Source: Bacillus haynesii (GTDB lineage Bacteria; Bacillota; Bacilli; Bacillales; Bacillaceae). From it: a stretch of DNA of 64,000 nt. Location of the stretch: positions 62,001 to 126,000 of the forward strand of contig NZ_MRBL01000005.1 in assembly GCF_001969855.1 (NCBI RefSeq), read 5' to 3'. Positions 1 through 9,792 of the stretch are shown here, piece after piece. Each line of letters begins with the position of its first letter. Within the stretch, counting starts at the first letter, position 1. The translations under genes and the position numbers were made by a program. The notes under the pieces were generated by a model. That model was not told the origin of the DNA. It did not search any database and saw nothing but the letters and a program-made list of their open reading frames with translations.

Positions 1-1924
1 GTTCAACGAAAGCTCCGAATTTTTCAATCCGCTTTACTTTACCTAAGTAAAGCTGTCCAACCTCAACTTCTCTGACGAGGTCTTCGATGATTTTCTTCGC
101 TTTTTGGTTCATGCTTTCATCGGTAGAAGAAATGAAGATTGTGCCGTCTTGTTCAATATCGATTTTAACGCCTGTATCTTCAATGATCTTATTGATTTGT
201 TTTCCGCTTGGTCCGATGACGTCGCGGATTTTATCCGGATTGATCGACATCGTCAAGATTTTCGGCGCATAAGGAGAAAGCTCTTTTCTTGATTCAGCCA
301 ATGTGCTCAGCATGCTTTCAAGGATCTCCATTCTGCCTTTTTTCGCCTGCTGAAGCGCCTCTTCCAAAATCTCTCTCGATAAGCCTTCAATCTTAATATC
401 CATTTGCAGGGCTGTGACGCCTTTGGACGTTCCTGCTACTTTAAAGTCCATATCCCCGAGATGATCTTCCATACCTTGAATATCGGTTAAGACCGTGTAA
501 TTGTCACCTGATTTGACAAGGCCCATCGCGATTCCGGCAACCGGGGCTTTAATCGGCACCCCTGCATCCATCATCGCAAGCGTGCTTGCACAAATGCTCG
601 CCTGGGAAGTGGAACCGTTTGATTCAAGCACTTCAGAGACGAGGCGGATCGTATACGGGAAGTCTTTTTCAGACGGAACAATCGGTTCAAGCGCACGTTC
701 CCCGAGGGCTCCGTGCCCGATTTCGCGTCGTCCCGGCCCGCGCATCGGCCCTGTTTCCCCGACGCTGAACTGCGGGAAGTTGTAATGGTGCATAAAGCGT
801 TTTGATTCTTCGACACCGAGACCGTCTAAAATCTGCACATCGCCAAGCGCACCGAGCGTACAAATGCTGAGCGCCTGAGTCTGACCCCTTGTAAAAAGTC
901 CTGAACCGTGTGTTCTCGAAAGGAGGCCGACTTCTGAAGAAAGCGGGCGAATCTCATCGACAGCCCGGCCGTCAGGACGAACTTTTTCCTCCGTGATCAG
1001 ACGGCGCACTTCATTTTTAACAAGCTGCGACAAAATGTCTTTCACTTGTTTCAGCGTTTCTTCATCGTGTTCCTCTTCTTCAAACTTTGCCAAAACCTCA
1101 TTTTTCACTTCGCTGATCGCGTCCTCGCGCGCGTGCTTTTCATGAACCTGAATGGCTTTTAAGAGGCTTGATTCAGCCATTCCCCGCACTTTTTCTTTCA
1201 GATCGGAATCGATCTCATACAGGGTAATTTCTGATTTTTCTTTACCGACAGCGGCGACGATTTCCTCCTGGAACGCAATAAGCCGCTTGATCTCCTCGTG
1301 ACCGAACATGATCGCTTCAAGCATGATCTCTTCCGGAACTTCGTCTGCTCCTGCTTCAACCATGTTGATCGCATCTTTCGTTCCCGCTACGACGAGGTGA
1401 ATGTCGCTTTTTTCAAGCTGTTCAAGTGTCGGATTGATAATGAATTCGTTGTCAACCCGGCCTACCGTCACTCCGGCGATCGGCCCTTCAAACGGGATGT
1501 CCGATACGCACAGCGCAAGAGATGATCCAAACATTGCCGCCATTTCCGATGAACAATCCTGGTCAACGCTCATGACGATGCTGACGACTTGAACTTCATT
1601 CCGGAAGCCGTCTGCGAACAGCGGGCGGATCGGCCGGTCGATTAACCGGCTGGCAAGAATCGCTTTTTCGCTCGGTCTTCCCTCTCTTTTAATAAACCCG
1701 CCCGGAATCTTTCCGACGGCGTAAAGTCTTTCTTCATAATTCACTGTTAACGGGAAAAAGTCTACGGTTTTAGGTTCTTTTGAAGCCGTTGCGGTGCTGA
1801 GCACTGCAGTGTCTCCATAACGCACCATGACAGCTCCGTTTGCTTGTTTTGCAAGCTGGCCGGTTTCTACTGTCAGCTTGCGGCCGGCCCAATCTATGGA
1901 AAAGACATGTTTCTCTTGTCCCAT
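1..1924 (-). CDS. pnpA: Polynucleotide phosphorylase, 3' end cut by window edge
   Basis: PNPase is a phosphorolytic 3'-5' exoribonuclease central to mRNA decay in Bacillus. The reading frame opens with ATG at 1924 (protein begins [17 protein letters not shown]) and stays open for 641 codons to the left edge. It contains the two RNase PH-like domains, a KH domain, and the start of the S1 RNA-binding domain at the edge ([14 protein letters not shown]). The family length is about 705, so roughly 65 residues of the S1 domain are missing only because of the window boundary. A GAGAGGAG ribosome site lies about 10 bases before the ATG. It follows rpsO, from which it is separated by an intrinsic terminator and a promoter of its own. 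Confidence 0.97.
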   Translation of the reverse strand, partial: MGQEKHVFSIDWAGRKLTVETGQLAKQANGAVMVRYGDTAVLSTATASKEPKTVDFFPLTVNYEERLYAVGKIPGGFIKREGRPSEKAILASRLIDRPIRPLFADGFRNEVQVVSIVMSVDQDCSSEMAAMFGSSLALCVSDIPFEGPIAGVTVGRVDNEFIINPTLEQLEKSDIHLVVAGTKDAINMVEAGADEVPEEIMLEAIMFGHEEIKRLIAFQEEIVAAVGKEKSEITLYEIDSDLKEKVRGMAESSLLKAIQVHEKHAREDAISEVKNEVLAKFEEEEHDEETLKQVKDILSQLVKNEVRRLITEEKVRPDGRAVDEIRPLSSEVGLLSRTHGSGLFTRGQTQALSICTLGALGDVQILDGLGVEESKRFMHHYNFPQFSVGETGPMRGPGRREIGHGALGERALEPIVPSEKDFPYTIRLVSEVLESNGSTSQASICASTLAMMDAGVPIKAPVAGIAMGLVKSGDNYTVLTDIQGMEDHLGDMDFKVAGTSKGVTALQMDIKIEGLSREILEEALQQAKKGRMEILESMLSTLAESRKELSPYAPKILTMSINPDKIRDVIGPSGKQINKIIEDTGVKIDIEQDGTIFISSTDESMNQKAKKIIEDLVREVEVGQLYLGKVKRIEKFGAFVE

Positions 1925-1968
1925 TCTTATATGAACTCCTCTCTTCGGATAGTTTTTAGGTTACTCCT

Positions 1969-2017
1969 ATTATGAACGAAATGAATTGAACATATCAATG
2001 GCAAAGTGCTATGTAAA
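1969..2017 (-). promoter_or_regulatory. Probable sigma-A promoter(s) of pnpA
   Basis: On the minus strand TTGATA (1993-1998) is 18 bases from CATAAT (1969-1974). A second, overlapping pair, TTTACA (2012-2017) and TATGTT (1989-1994), has 17-base spacing. Either gives a pnpA transcript separate from rpsO. The site lies between the rpsO terminator and the pnpA start. Assignment is by consensus only. Confidence 0.5.
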
Positions 2018-2093
2018 GAATGAATCGGTGTCATTTAAAATCATTTATATGAACAACGCGTTTGGGAGTTGCCGGATATTCGTTCTTATACGA

Positions 2094-2121
2094 TAAAAAA
2101 GCGGGAATCCTCCCGCTTTTT
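2094..2121 (-). terminator. Intrinsic terminator after rpsO
   Basis: An 11-bp perfect stem (2096-2106 with 2111-2121) has a 4-base loop and a run of T on the minus strand. It lies just after the rpsO stop codon and before pnpA, so pnpA is reached by readthrough or from its own promoter. Confidence 0.85.
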
Positions 2122-2125
2122 ACGA

Positions 2126-2401
<276 letters not shown>

Positions 2402-2488
2402 TCACCTCCATATAATATTAGCCCCGATTACCTAGCAAACGCCGGTGATTCGATTTGCCAAGTGAACGGTTTTAAAGCTACAGACAAT

Positions 2489-2517
2489 ATGATACTAGAA
2501 AGACGGGCCTAATGCAA
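2489..2517 (-). promoter_or_regulatory. Sigma-A promoter of rpsO
   Basis: On the minus strand TTGCAT (2512-2517), a 17-base spacer and TATCAT (2489-2494) lie in the gap between ribC and rpsO. Predicted transcription start is near 2481, leaving a leader of about 85 bases. S15 genes are often autoregulated through such leaders in other bacteria, but I see no clear S15-binding fold here. Confidence 0.6.
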
Positions 2518-2579
2518 CCATTTATGATGAAGTTTAGCTTTTATCACCATTGTTGACGCGTATTGCCGTTTCCATACAT

Positions 2580-3539
2580 CTAGATTCCGGCCGGCTTCCG
2601 CTCTCTGAAGAAGCGGATCGCTTCTTCTTTGTCTCTGGAAATCTGTTCGACAAGCTCGTCAACGCTGCCGAATTTTTTCTCGCTCCTCAGCCGCTTATAC
2701 CATTCAACCTTGATTTCGGATCCGTATATGTCACGGTCAAAATCGAATAAGTTGACTTCGATTGAAGGCTGCCCCGGCCGTTTTTCGTAAAACGTCGGCT
2801 TGTATCCGACATTGCAGACGCCGTTGTAGACAGCGCCGCCGATTTCGGCTTTAACAGCATACACACCTGTCGGCGGGACGATGTATGTGTCTTTAAGGCC
2901 GATATTGGCGGTCGGAAATCCGATCGTGCGGCCCCTTTTATCACCGTGGATCACAAAGCCTTTCACATGGTACGGCCTGCCGAGCAGTTCAGCGGCATAC
3001 TCGACGTCGCCGGCTCCCAGGACGCTGCGGATCCTCGTGGAGCTTACCTTTTGATCCTGATTGGAATATTTTGCGACAGACGTGCTTTTGACACGGCCTT
3101 TCGCATACGCCTGGAAGTTTTCCATTGTGCCTTTGCCGAATTTCCCGAAGGTAAAGTCAAATCCGGCTACAACATGAGTAACGTGAAAGCCGAGTATATA
3201 TTGATCGATAAATTCCTCAGGTGATAGAGAAGCGAATTCGGGGGTAAATGTGACAACGTATAAAAAATCGACCCCTAAATCTTCGATAATGCTGATTTTG
3301 TCCTGCAAAGGCGTGATTAAGTCTTTCGGCTCCCGGCCTTTTTTGAGCACGGCAGAAGGGTGGGGATGAAAGGTCATCACCGACGTTTTGACCCCTTCTC
3401 TTGCCGCGGTGTTTTTTGCTGTAAGAATCACTTGCTGATGTCCCAGGTGAACACCGTCAAAATAGCCTAATGCCATAACTGATGTCGGAAAATCCTCACG
3501 CTTTAAGTCGTGTGGGTGGGAAATATGTATCGTCTTCAA
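2580..3539 (-). CDS. ribC: Bifunctional riboflavin kinase / FAD synthetase
   Basis: It makes FMN from riboflavin and ATP, then FAD from FMN and ATP. The 319-residue protein has an N-terminal nucleotidyltransferase (FAD synthetase) domain with the GYFDGVHLGHQ signature at residues 25-35. The C-terminal riboflavin kinase domain carries the GFPTANI motif. Length fits the RibF/RibC family (about 316 in B. subtilis). It lies 15 bases after truB and is probably cotranscribed with it. In B. subtilis, ribC mutations relieve FMN riboswitch repression because FMN falls; nothing here suggests loss of function. Confidence 0.97.
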   Translation of the reverse strand: MKTIHISHPHDLKREDFPTSVMALGYFDGVHLGHQQVILTAKNTAAREGVKTSVMTFHPHPSAVLKKGREPKDLITPLQDKISIIEDLGVDFLYVVTFTPEFASLSPEEFIDQYILGFHVTHVVAGFDFTFGKFGKGTMENFQAYAKGRVKSTSVAKYSNQDQKVSSTRIRSVLGAGDVEYAAELLGRPYHVKGFVIHGDKRGRTIGFPTANIGLKDTYIVPPTGVYAVKAEIGGAVYNGVCNVGYKPTFYEKRPGQPSIEVNLFDFDRDIYGSEIKVEWYKRLRSEKKFGSVDELVEQISRDKEEAIRFFRERKPAGI

Positions 3540-3554
3540 GAACGGTCACCTTTT

Positions 3555-4484
3555 CTATTGTTCGCTTTTTTGCACGAGTACTTTTGCCGGCTTCAACAGG
3601 CCGGTTTTGGTCGGATGCGGATAATAGACGGCTGTGCACCGGCCTGCTTCCGTAAAGACCGCAATGCGGTCTTCGCTCGTCAAATGAGAAAAGCTGCCGG
3701 GCGTTTCAAGCACTGCTCCATTTTCCACTTTCTTAGCTAATGTATCACTAATTATCCATTTCGGCAAATGATCAAGCGCACGTTCGATGGGGACAAGCTT
3801 TTCAGATAATGTTCCGTCAGCGCTCAAGCCTTCGACGTCTTCAAAGGTCAAACATTCATCAAGGGTGAAAGGGCCTGACGCGGTCCTGACCAGATGGGAC
3901 ATATGCGCGGGATATCCGAGCTTCTCCCCGATTGTTACCGCCAAGGTCCTGACATATGTGCCTTTTGAGCATGTCACAACAAACCGGAAGCGGGCTTTAT
4001 CCTGCTCATGGCGAATCTCGGATGTCAGTTCGATATGGTGGATGGTGATGGTCCGTTTCGGCCGTTCAACCTCGATTCCAGCCCGCGCGTACTCATACAG
4101 CTTTTTGCCGCCTACCTTGACAGCGGAATACATCGGCGGGACTTGCTCAATCGCTCCTTCAAGAGATCTCAGGACGCTCTGCACGGTCTGTTCATCAGGC
4201 GGCACTGAGACGGGTTTCTTTTCTGTCACTTCCCCCGTCTGGTCTTCTGTCGCCGTTGAAAAGCCAAGCGTGACCTCTGCATCATATGTTTTGGACTTTT
4301 CGGTCAGATACTCGACGATTTTGGTTGCCCTCCCGACGCAGATCGGGAGAACACCCGACACCTCGGGATCCAATGTACCGGTATGGCCGACCTTTTTTGT
4401 TTTCAGCAGTTTGCGGATCTTCATGACGCAGTCATGCGAAGTCATGCCGGCCGGTTTATGTAATAGAAGGACTCCGTTATACAT
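3555..4484 (-). CDS. truB: tRNA pseudouridine-55 synthase
   Basis: It converts U55 to pseudouridine in the T-loop of tRNAs. The 309-residue protein has the TruB signature VGHTGTLDPEVSGVLP with catalytic Asp at residue 39, and the KTYDAEVTLGF and YSAVKVGGKKLYEYAR segments of the family. The start at 4484 gives the usual MYNGVLLLHKPAGMTSHD N terminus, although the purine-rich GAAAGGGG stretch is rather far (about 13 bases) from the ATG. A strong terminator separates it from rbfA, so I could not identify what drives it; no convincing promoter is visible in the short gap. Confidence 0.96.
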   Translation of the reverse strand: MYNGVLLLHKPAGMTSHDCVMKIRKLLKTKKVGHTGTLDPEVSGVLPICVGRATKIVEYLTEKSKTYDAEVTLGFSTATEDQTGEVTEKKPVSVPPDEQTVQSVLRSLEGAIEQVPPMYSAVKVGGKKLYEYARAGIEVERPKRTITIHHIELTSEIRHEQDKARFRFVVTCSKGTYVRTLAVTIGEKLGYPAHMSHLVRTASGPFTLDECLTFEDVEGLSADGTLSEKLVPIERALDHLPKWIISDTLAKKVENGAVLETPGSFSHLTSEDRIAVFTEAGRCTAVYYPHPTKTGLLKPAKVLVQKSEQ

Positions 4485-4517
4485 TCGTGTTTCTTCGCCC
4501 CTTTCTTATTTGGAGCT

Positions 4518-4551
4518 AAAAAGGACAGGCAGTCGCCCGCCTATCCTTTTT
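4518..4551 (-). terminator. Strong intrinsic terminator after rbfA
   Basis: A 13-bp stem (4518-4530 with 4539-4551; one G-U pair on the minus strand) has an 8-base loop, and its stem ends in five T on the minus strand. It marks the likely end of the rimP-nusA-infB-rbfA transcript. Confidence 0.85.
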
Positions 4552-4555
4552 AAGC

Positions 4556-4909
4556 TTATGATTCTTCTTTGTTTTCGTTCAGCTCGTGAATCAATGTTTC
4601 GATACGGTTTCCGTAATCGATCGATTCATCGAACTCAAACTGGATTTCAGGTGTTTTGCGAAGCCTGATTCGGTTTCCAAGTTCGGAACGAATAAAGCCT
4701 TTTGCTTTTGCCAGGCCTTTGAGCGTTTCTTCCCGTTTCTTTTCATCGCCTAAAACGGAAATATACACTTTGGCAATTTGCAGATCACCTGAGACCCTGA
4801 CATCGGTGACTGTTAAAAATCCGATTCGCGGATCTTTCAGTTTTCTGCCGATAATGTCACCAAGTTCTTTTTTCATCTGCTCACCCACACGGGTAGCTCT
4901 CATCGTCAT
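4556..4909 (-). CDS. rbfA: Ribosome-binding factor A
   Basis: RbfA is a KH-fold factor needed for 16S rRNA maturation and late 30S assembly. The frame could begin at 4915, but I chose the second ATG (4909): the AGAGGTGG ribosome site is 7 bases from it and almost touches the first. The result is 117 residues beginning [18 protein letters not shown], the family length. It contains [24 protein letters not shown] and the [15 protein letters not shown]-terminal segment. It is the last gene before a strong terminator. Confidence 0.95.
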   Translation of the reverse strand: MTMRATRVGEQMKKELGDIIGRKLKDPRIGFLTVTDVRVSGDLQIAKVYISVLGDEKKREETLKGLAKAKGFIRSELGNRIRLRKTPEIQFEFDESIDYGNRIETLIHELNENKEES

Positions 4910-4927
4910 GACCATACCACCTCTACG

Positions 4928-5206
4928 TTAAAACCACTCTGTTCTCGTGATCGTCCGTTCAATTTCCGGAAAAGAGTCGATAAAGCTTAGAACCCGCTGC
5001 AGCTCTTTTTCCGTTTGCACGCGAGAGGAAGAAACGGCGGCAATACCAAAGCTTGTGCGCTGCCATGTGTCCTGGTAGTCAATTTCTGAAACAGAAACGT
5101 TGAACTTGGCGCGGATTCTTGTGATCACCCGCTTCAGCACCGCCCGTTTTTCCTTGAGTGATGATGCATCGTAAATGATGCATTCGCATTCAACGAAACC
5201 GATCAC
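4928..5206 (-). CDS. ylxP: YlxP, DUF503 protein
   Basis: A 92-residue conserved protein ([21 protein letters not shown]) of the DUF503 family. Its biochemical role is not firmly known to me; its fixed place between infB and rbfA in Bacillus suggests a link to translation or ribosome assembly. It overlaps the end of infB by 4 bases, so translation is probably coupled. No catalytic motif is evident. The SLKEKR segment near residue 16 and the small alpha/beta character are typical of the family. Confidence 0.93.
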   Translation of the reverse strand: MIGFVECECIIYDASSLKEKRAVLKRVITRIRAKFNVSVSEIDYQDTWQRTSFGIAAVSSSRVQTEKELQRVLSFIDSFPEIERTITRTEWF

Positions 5207-7356
5207 TTTCTTTCAATTTCTTGCATAACATACGCTTCGATCATATCGCCTTCGCGTATGTCGTTGTATTTCTTAATGGTGATACCACATTCATATCCTT
5301 GTGAAACTTCTTTCACGTCATCTTTAAAGCGTTTCAGCACATCGACTTCCCCTTCATAGATGACGACGCCGTCGCGGATCAAGCGGATTCCGCTGTCACG
5401 TGTGATCGTACCTTCCGTTACATAGCCTCCGGCAATCGTTCCGATTTTAGAGACTTTGAATGTTTGACGGACTTCAACCATGCCGATCACTTTTTCTTCA
5501 TACTCAGGATCAAGCATGCCTTTCATGGCTGCTTCGATCTCATCAATGACTTTATAAATGATGCGATGAAGGCGGATATCCACATTTTCGGCTTCAGCGG
5601 TACTCTTAGCATTTCCGTCAGGTCTGACATTAAACCCGATCACGATTGCATTTGATGCAGAAGCTAAAATAATGTCTGATTCGGTAATCGCACCTACGCC
5701 TGTGTGGATGATTTTGACTCTGACGCCTTCGACCTCAATTTTTTGCAGTGCTGCAACGAGAGCTTCAGCAGAACCTTGAACATCGGCTTTGACGACAAGG
5801 TTAATGTCTTTGACGTCGCCTTGTTTAATCTGTTCAAACAAGTCATCAAGGCTGAGCTTCGCTTTATCGCTGCGCTGTTCTTCAAGCTGTTTGGTAGCGC
5901 GCGCTTCGCCGACTGAACGGGCTGTTTTTTCGTCTTTGAACACAAGGAACTGATCCCCTGCGTTCGGAACTTCGTTCAACCCGGTGATTTCAACAGGTGT
6001 TGACGGTCCCGCCGATTTAACGCGTCTGCCGATATCATTGACCATCGCGCGAACGCGGCCGAATGTGTTCCCGACGACGATCGGATCTCCGACGTGAAGC
6101 GTTCCGTTTTGAACGAGCAATGTTGCGACAGAACCTTTTCCTTTATCAAGCTCGGCTTCGATGACCGTTCCTTTTGCCCTGCGGTTCGGATTTGCTTTGA
6201 GCTCCTCGACCTCGCTGACAAGCAGGATCATTTCGATCAGCTCATCGATTCCCTCTCCTGACAGTGCGGAAAGAGGAACGAAAATCGTCTCGCCTCCCCA
6301 TGCTTCAGGAACAAGACCGTGCTCTGTCAGCTCCTGCATCACCCGGTCAGGGTTTGCCGTCGGTTTGTCGATTTTGTTGACAGCGACGATGATCGGCACT
6401 TCAGCCGCTTTCGCATGGTTGATCGCTTCGACCGTCTGCGGCATAACCCCGTCATCTGCAGCTACGACGAGAATCGTAATATCCGTAACTTCCGCACCGC
6501 GTGCGCGCATCGTTGTAAATGCGGCGTGGCCCGGAGTGTCAAGGAAGGTGATCTTCTTGCCGTTTTCCTCGATCTGATAAGCGCCAATGTGTTGTGTGAT
6601 GCCTCCGGCTTCGCCTTCGACGACCTTCGTTTTTCTGATGCTGTCGAGAAGCGTTGTTTTTCCGTGGTCGACGTGACCCATGATCGTTACGACAGGAGGG
6701 CGGATTTCGAGGTCTTTTTCGTTATCCGGCTCTTCGTATTTTTCGAATTCGGTTTCTTCATGGACGATCACTTCTTCGACGTCGACGCCGTATTCTGAAG
6801 CGATCAGCTCCACGGTATCTTTGTCAAGATCTTGGTTGATCGTTGCCATAGTGCCGAGAAGCATTAATTTTTTAATGATTTCTGACGGTTCTTTTCCGAG
6901 CTCTTCTGCAAGCTGTCCGACCGACATTGAGTTGGTGAATTCGATTTTTTCAGGCAGCTCTTTTTTCGGCTTGAACTGCTTCTCCTGCGGAGATTGATGA
7001 TTTTTACCGCGTTTGTTCTTTTTGTTATTGTTGTTGTTTTTCTTCTTGTTTTTATTGTTAAATTGAGTATTCTGCACGTTATTCTTCTTTCCGTCTCGAT
7101 TTTTGTTTGGCTTACTTCCGGCATTTTGTTTTGCGGCTTCTTGCTGCGGCTTTTGTCCGCCTGTACCGGCATCCTTTTTATTTCCCGCAGGCTTAGCGCC
7201 CTTCTTGAATTTTTGATCGAGCTGTTTGATCGCATTTTCTTCGATCATCGCCATATGGTTATTGACTTCGATATTCATATCTTTCAATGCCGCGATAATA
7301 TCCTTACTTGAAACATTTATGGCTTTTGCATATTCATAAACTCTCATTTTAGCCAT
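5203..7356 (-). CDS. infB: Translation initiation factor IF-2
   Basis: IF-2 is the GTPase that places fMet-tRNA on the 30S subunit and promotes 50S joining. I chose the start at 7356 ([19 protein letters not shown]) because it matches family N termini and has GGGGGTG upstream; the frame extends further but without support. The 717 residues contain an N-terminal helical domain, a low-complexity Asn/Lys-rich linker at about 50-125, and a second IF2N domain at about 135-195. The G domain has G1 GHVDHGKT at 227-234, then DTPGHA and NKID. Domains II-IV follow, ending EIERK. The linker is compositionally odd but usual for Bacillus IF-2. Confidence 0.98.
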   Translation of the reverse strand: MAKMRVYEYAKAINVSSKDIIAALKDMNIEVNNHMAMIEENAIKQLDQKFKKGAKPAGNKKDAGTGGQKPQQEAAKQNAGSKPNKNRDGKKNNVQNTQFNNKNKKKNNNNNKKNKRGKNHQSPQEKQFKPKKELPEKIEFTNSMSVGQLAEELGKEPSEIIKKLMLLGTMATINQDLDKDTVELIASEYGVDVEEVIVHEETEFEKYEEPDNEKDLEIRPPVVTIMGHVDHGKTTLLDSIRKTKVVEGEAGGITQHIGAYQIEENGKKITFLDTPGHAAFTTMRARGAEVTDITILVVAADDGVMPQTVEAINHAKAAEVPIIVAVNKIDKPTANPDRVMQELTEHGLVPEAWGGETIFVPLSALSGEGIDELIEMILLVSEVEELKANPNRRAKGTVIEAELDKGKGSVATLLVQNGTLHVGDPIVVGNTFGRVRAMVNDIGRRVKSAGPSTPVEITGLNEVPNAGDQFLVFKDEKTARSVGEARATKQLEEQRSDKAKLSLDDLFEQIKQGDVKDINLVVKADVQGSAEALVAALQKIEVEGVRVKIIHTGVGAITESDIILASASNAIVIGFNVRPDGNAKSTAEAENVDIRLHRIIYKVIDEIEAAMKGMLDPEYEEKVIGMVEVRQTFKVSKIGTIAGGYVTEGTITRDSGIRLIRDGVVIYEGEVDVLKRFKDDVKEVSQGYECGITIKKYNDIREGDMIEAYVMQEIERK

Positions 7357-7375
7357 TCGTTCACCCCCAAAAAAA

Positions 7376-7678
7376 TTAATCGAGCTTTCGGAGCAACGTA
7401 TTCGCAAAACCTTGATCAGTGACAGCAACAACCACACGGGATTCTTTGCCGATTGAACGGCCCAAAAGCATACGATCTCCGACTTTTTTTACCGGTACAT
7501 CGTAGTGCCTGCATTTGTCGGTTACTTTTTTCTCCGTGTTAGCCGATGCGTCGTCTGCAAGCAAAACAAGCTTTGCGCGTGAATGCCTGATTTCTTTCAC
7601 AACCAGGTCTTCTCCGGACACGACCTTTCGAGCTCGATTCGCCAGACCCAGCAAGGAAAACCATTCTGATTCCGACAT
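7376..7678 (-). CDS. ylxQ: YlxQ, L7Ae-family K-turn RNA-binding protein
   Basis: A 100-residue L7Ae/L30e-like protein (sequence [21 protein letters not shown], then [21 protein letters not shown]). This family binds kink-turn RNA; the Bacillus member is also called RplGA. Its exact target is unsettled. It follows ylxR with no spacing and precedes infB by 19 bases inside the nusA operon, which suggests a role in translation or ribosomal RNA metabolism. Confidence 0.93.
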   Translation of the reverse strand: MSESEWFSLLGLANRARKVVSGEDLVVKEIRHSRAKLVLLADDASANTEKKVTDKCRHYDVPVKKVGDRMLLGRSIGKESRVVVAVTDQGFANTLLRKLD

Positions 7679-7957
7679 TTATCTGTTCTCCTTTTCCGCC
7701 AGTTCCAGCAGTTCATCAAAAATCTGATCATCAATCTGTGCTTGAAGCTGATTTGCTAAGCTGTTTTTCTTTTTTGCAGTTAAAATGACGTCTTTATCAA
7801 GTGTAAGGTAGGCTCCCCGGCCGTTCTTCTTGCCGGTCGGGTCTACGGAAACTTCCCCTTCCTTGGAACGGACGACGCGGATGAGCTCCTTTTTAGGCTT
7901 CATTTCCCCTGTTACGACGCATTTTCTAAGCGGGATCTTCTTTCGGCTATTCACCAA
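7679..7957 (-). CDS. ylxR: YlxR / RnpM, RNase P modulator
   Basis: A 92-residue YlxR-family protein with the signature CVVTGEMKPKKELIRVVR near the N terminus and PTGKKNGRGAYL in the middle. The family has a small RNA-binding-like fold. The B. subtilis protein has been reported to bind RNase P RNA and modulate RNase P activity and was renamed RnpM; I rely on memory for that. It lies between nusA (10 bases upstream) and ylxQ. Confidence 0.93.
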   Translation of the reverse strand: MVNSRKKIPLRKCVVTGEMKPKKELIRVVRSKEGEVSVDPTGKKNGRGAYLTLDKDVILTAKKKNSLANQLQAQIDDQIFDELLELAEKENR

Positions 7958-7967
7958 AGGTCACCTC

Positions 7968-9086
7968 TTATTCATCCGATTCTGGAGTTTCGCTTTCCAA
8001 GAAAAGCTCTTCCGGCTCCTCTTCTTCAAGCTCCCTTGGATAAATTCCAAGCTCTCTTGCATCTGTTTCGCTTTTAATATCGATCTTCCAGCTTGTCAGC
8101 TTGGCTGCCAGGCGGGCATTTTGGCCTCTTTTTCCGATGGCGAGCGACAGCTGGTAGTCAGGAACGACAACTGTTGTCGCCTTATCCTCTTCATTGACGA
8201 TGACGTCGAGCACTTTTGAAGGGCTCAGCGCATTGGCGACGAATTCAACCGGGTCGTTTGACCAGTGAACAATATCAATTTTCTCGCCTTTCAATTCATT
8301 GACGATCGCCTGGACGCGCTGACCCTTCGGTCCGACGCAGGCGCCGACGGGATCGATGTCGGGATTATCCGTGCGGACGGAAATCTTCGAGCGGTCTCCC
8401 GCTTCTCGCGCCACAGATTTGAGCTCGACCGTTCCATCGTAAATTTCCGGGACTTCGATTTCAAAGAGACGTTTTAATAAACCTGGATGAGTTCTTGAAA
8501 CGTAAATCTGCGGACCCTTCGTCGTTTTTTCGACTTTTGTAATGAACACTTTGATCCGGTCATGAGGCTTGTAGACTTCATTCGGCATCTGTTCTGAAAC
8601 CGGCAGAAGCGCCTCGATTTTTCCTAAAGAGACATAGATGAACTTATTATCGATCCGCTGGACGATACCTGTCATGATATCTTCTTCGCGATCGATGAAT
8701 TCAGAATAGATGACGCCGCGCTCCGCTTCACGGACGCGTTGGGTCACGACCTGCTTTGCCGTCTGGGCAGCGATGCGGCCGAAATCCTTCGGCGTCACTT
8801 CGATTTCCACAACATCCCCGACAATGTAGTTCGGATTGATGTTTACGGCATCTTCAATCGAGATTTCAAGGCGCGGATCATACACTTCATCCACGACATC
8901 TTTGCGGGCGAAAACGCGGATTGAACCGGTGTCGCGATTTAAATCTACCCTGACGTTCTGCGCCTGGTTGAAGTTCCGCTTATAAGCGGAAATGAGCGCA
9001 GCTTCAATTGCTTCAATAATAATGTCCTTACTGATTCCCTTTTCTTTTTCAAGAACAGTCAGGGCATCAAACAACTCACTACTCAT
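7968..9086 (-). CDS. nusA: Transcription elongation/termination factor NusA
   Basis: NusA binds RNA polymerase and the nascent RNA and modulates pausing and intrinsic termination. The 372-residue protein (MSSELFDALTVLEKEKGIS) has an N-terminal polymerase-binding domain (1 to about 125), an S1 domain (about 135-200) and two KH domains (about 200-345). The KH part includes VGACVGPKGQRVQAIVNELKGEKID and SLAIGKRGQNARLAAKLT. The acidic tail ends in ESETPESDE. Unlike the E. coli protein it lacks the C-terminal acidic repeat domains, as is normal for Bacillus. It is second in the operon after rimP; terminator-like hairpins in the leader may let NusA control itself. Confidence 0.98.
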   Translation of the reverse strand: MSSELFDALTVLEKEKGISKDIIIEAIEAALISAYKRNFNQAQNVRVDLNRDTGSIRVFARKDVVDEVYDPRLEISIEDAVNINPNYIVGDVVEIEVTPKDFGRIAAQTAKQVVTQRVREAERGVIYSEFIDREEDIMTGIVQRIDNKFIYVSLGKIEALLPVSEQMPNEVYKPHDRIKVFITKVEKTTKGPQIYVSRTHPGLLKRLFEIEVPEIYDGTVELKSVAREAGDRSKISVRTDNPDIDPVGACVGPKGQRVQAIVNELKGEKIDIVHWSNDPVEFVANALSPSKVLDVIVNEEDKATTVVVPDYQLSLAIGKRGQNARLAAKLTSWKIDIKSETDARELGIYPRELEEEEPEELFLESETPESDE

Positions 9087-9117
9087 GTTTATGGTTTCCC
9101 CCTTAAACAGTCAAAAA

Positions 9118-9591
9118 TTAATTGAACGAAACAGCCAGCCTCGCTTTGGCTACTTTATCATATGGAATATTGATCGTTTTCCGGCGCGTTTTGATCATCA
9201 CCGCGACCTCCACGTTTTCACCGTCAAATGCGGAAAGCTCGCCTTCAAACTCTTTATTGCCTTCAATAGGTTCGTACGTTTTAATATATACGTTTTTTCC
9301 GAGCGCTTTCATGAAATCGGCTGCTTTCTTTAAAGGCCTCTCAGCTCCCGGGGACGATACTTCAAGAAAATAGTTTTGCTTGATCGGATCAGCCTCGTCG
9401 AGCTTTTCACTAAGAGCTTCGCTAACCTTGGCACATTCCTCGATGTCTACGCCGTCATCTGAATCAATAAACACGCGAAGAAACCAGCTTTGACCTTCCT
9501 TGACAAATTCGATGTCAACGAGTTCAAGCTGAAGATTGTCTAGTATAGGCTGGACCATTTCGCTGACGGTATCGATCACTTTGTTACTCAT
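9118..9591 (-). CDS. rimP: Ribosome maturation factor RimP
   Basis: RimP assists 30S subunit assembly. I placed the start at 9591 ([20 protein letters not shown]): AAGGAGG lies 7 bases upstream and the protein then has 157 residues, close to the 156 of B. subtilis YlxS. A longer frame from 9618 would add nine residues through the ribosome site. Family motifs include [31 protein letters not shown] and [17 protein letters not shown]. It is first gene of the rimP-nusA-infB operon, and here its upstream neighbour is the cellulase island instead of polC. Confidence 0.96.
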   Translation of the reverse strand: MSNKVIDTVSEMVQPILDNLQLELVDIEFVKEGQSWFLRVFIDSDDGVDIEECAKVSEALSEKLDEADPIKQNYFLEVSSPGAERPLKKAADFMKALGKNVYIKTYEPIEGNKEFEGELSAFDGENVEVAVMIKTRRKTINIPYDKVAKARLAVSFN

Positions 9592-9634
9592 ACTTTTCCT
9601 CCTTGTGCAGGGTCCCATTCATCAGCTCCCTCGT

Positions 9635-9658
9635 AAAAACCCTGCTTCAAAAGCAGGG
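9635..9658 (-). terminator. Leader hairpin 2 of rimP-nusA operon (terminator-like)
   Basis: An 8-bp stem (9640-9647 with 9651-9658), a 3-base loop and TTTTT on the minus strand lie 44 bases before the rimP start and downstream of the rimP promoter. It therefore acts within the leader. B. subtilis NusA has been reported to regulate its own operon by terminating transcription in the leader; this hairpin fits that. Confidence 0.6.
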
Positions 9659-9700
9659 GATTTAGAAAAAACGATGAACATGTCGAGACAAAATTGCCTG

Positions 9701-9730
9701 TTCAATACAAAAGAGCGGGTTTCCCCACTC
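9701..9730 (-). terminator. Leader hairpin 1 of rimP-nusA operon (terminator-like)
   Basis: A 7-bp stem (9713-9719 with 9724-9730, one G-U on the minus strand) has a GAAA loop, followed on the minus strand by TTTTGTATTG. The interrupted U-tract is the kind that often needs NusA help to terminate. It lies about 30 bases after the predicted transcription start. Confidence 0.6.
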
Positions 9731-9763
9731 TTCGCCTCGGCTATCGTTAGCATTTCCAATAAA

Positions 9764-9792
9764 ACTATACCATAACCATATTTTTATTGCAA
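9764..9792 (-). promoter_or_regulatory. Sigma-A promoter of rimP-nusA operon
   Basis: On the minus strand TTGCAA (9787-9792), a 17-base spacer and TATAGT (9764-9769). The -35 hexamer lies directly against the original stop codon of the broken mannanase gene (TAA at 9784-9786 in its restored frame), so the accessory gene abuts the housekeeping promoter. Two leader hairpins follow. Confidence 0.7.

Noticed and set aside
3787..4668. Plus-strand ORF of 293 codons
   Set aside because: It lies opposite truB and rbfA, has no ribosome site or recognisable domain, and is rich in Ser and Arg as expected for an antisense shadow.
7000..7210. Low-complexity Asn/Lys-rich stretch in infB
   Set aside because: It looked like a repeat expansion, but Bacillus IF-2 normally has this kind of linker.
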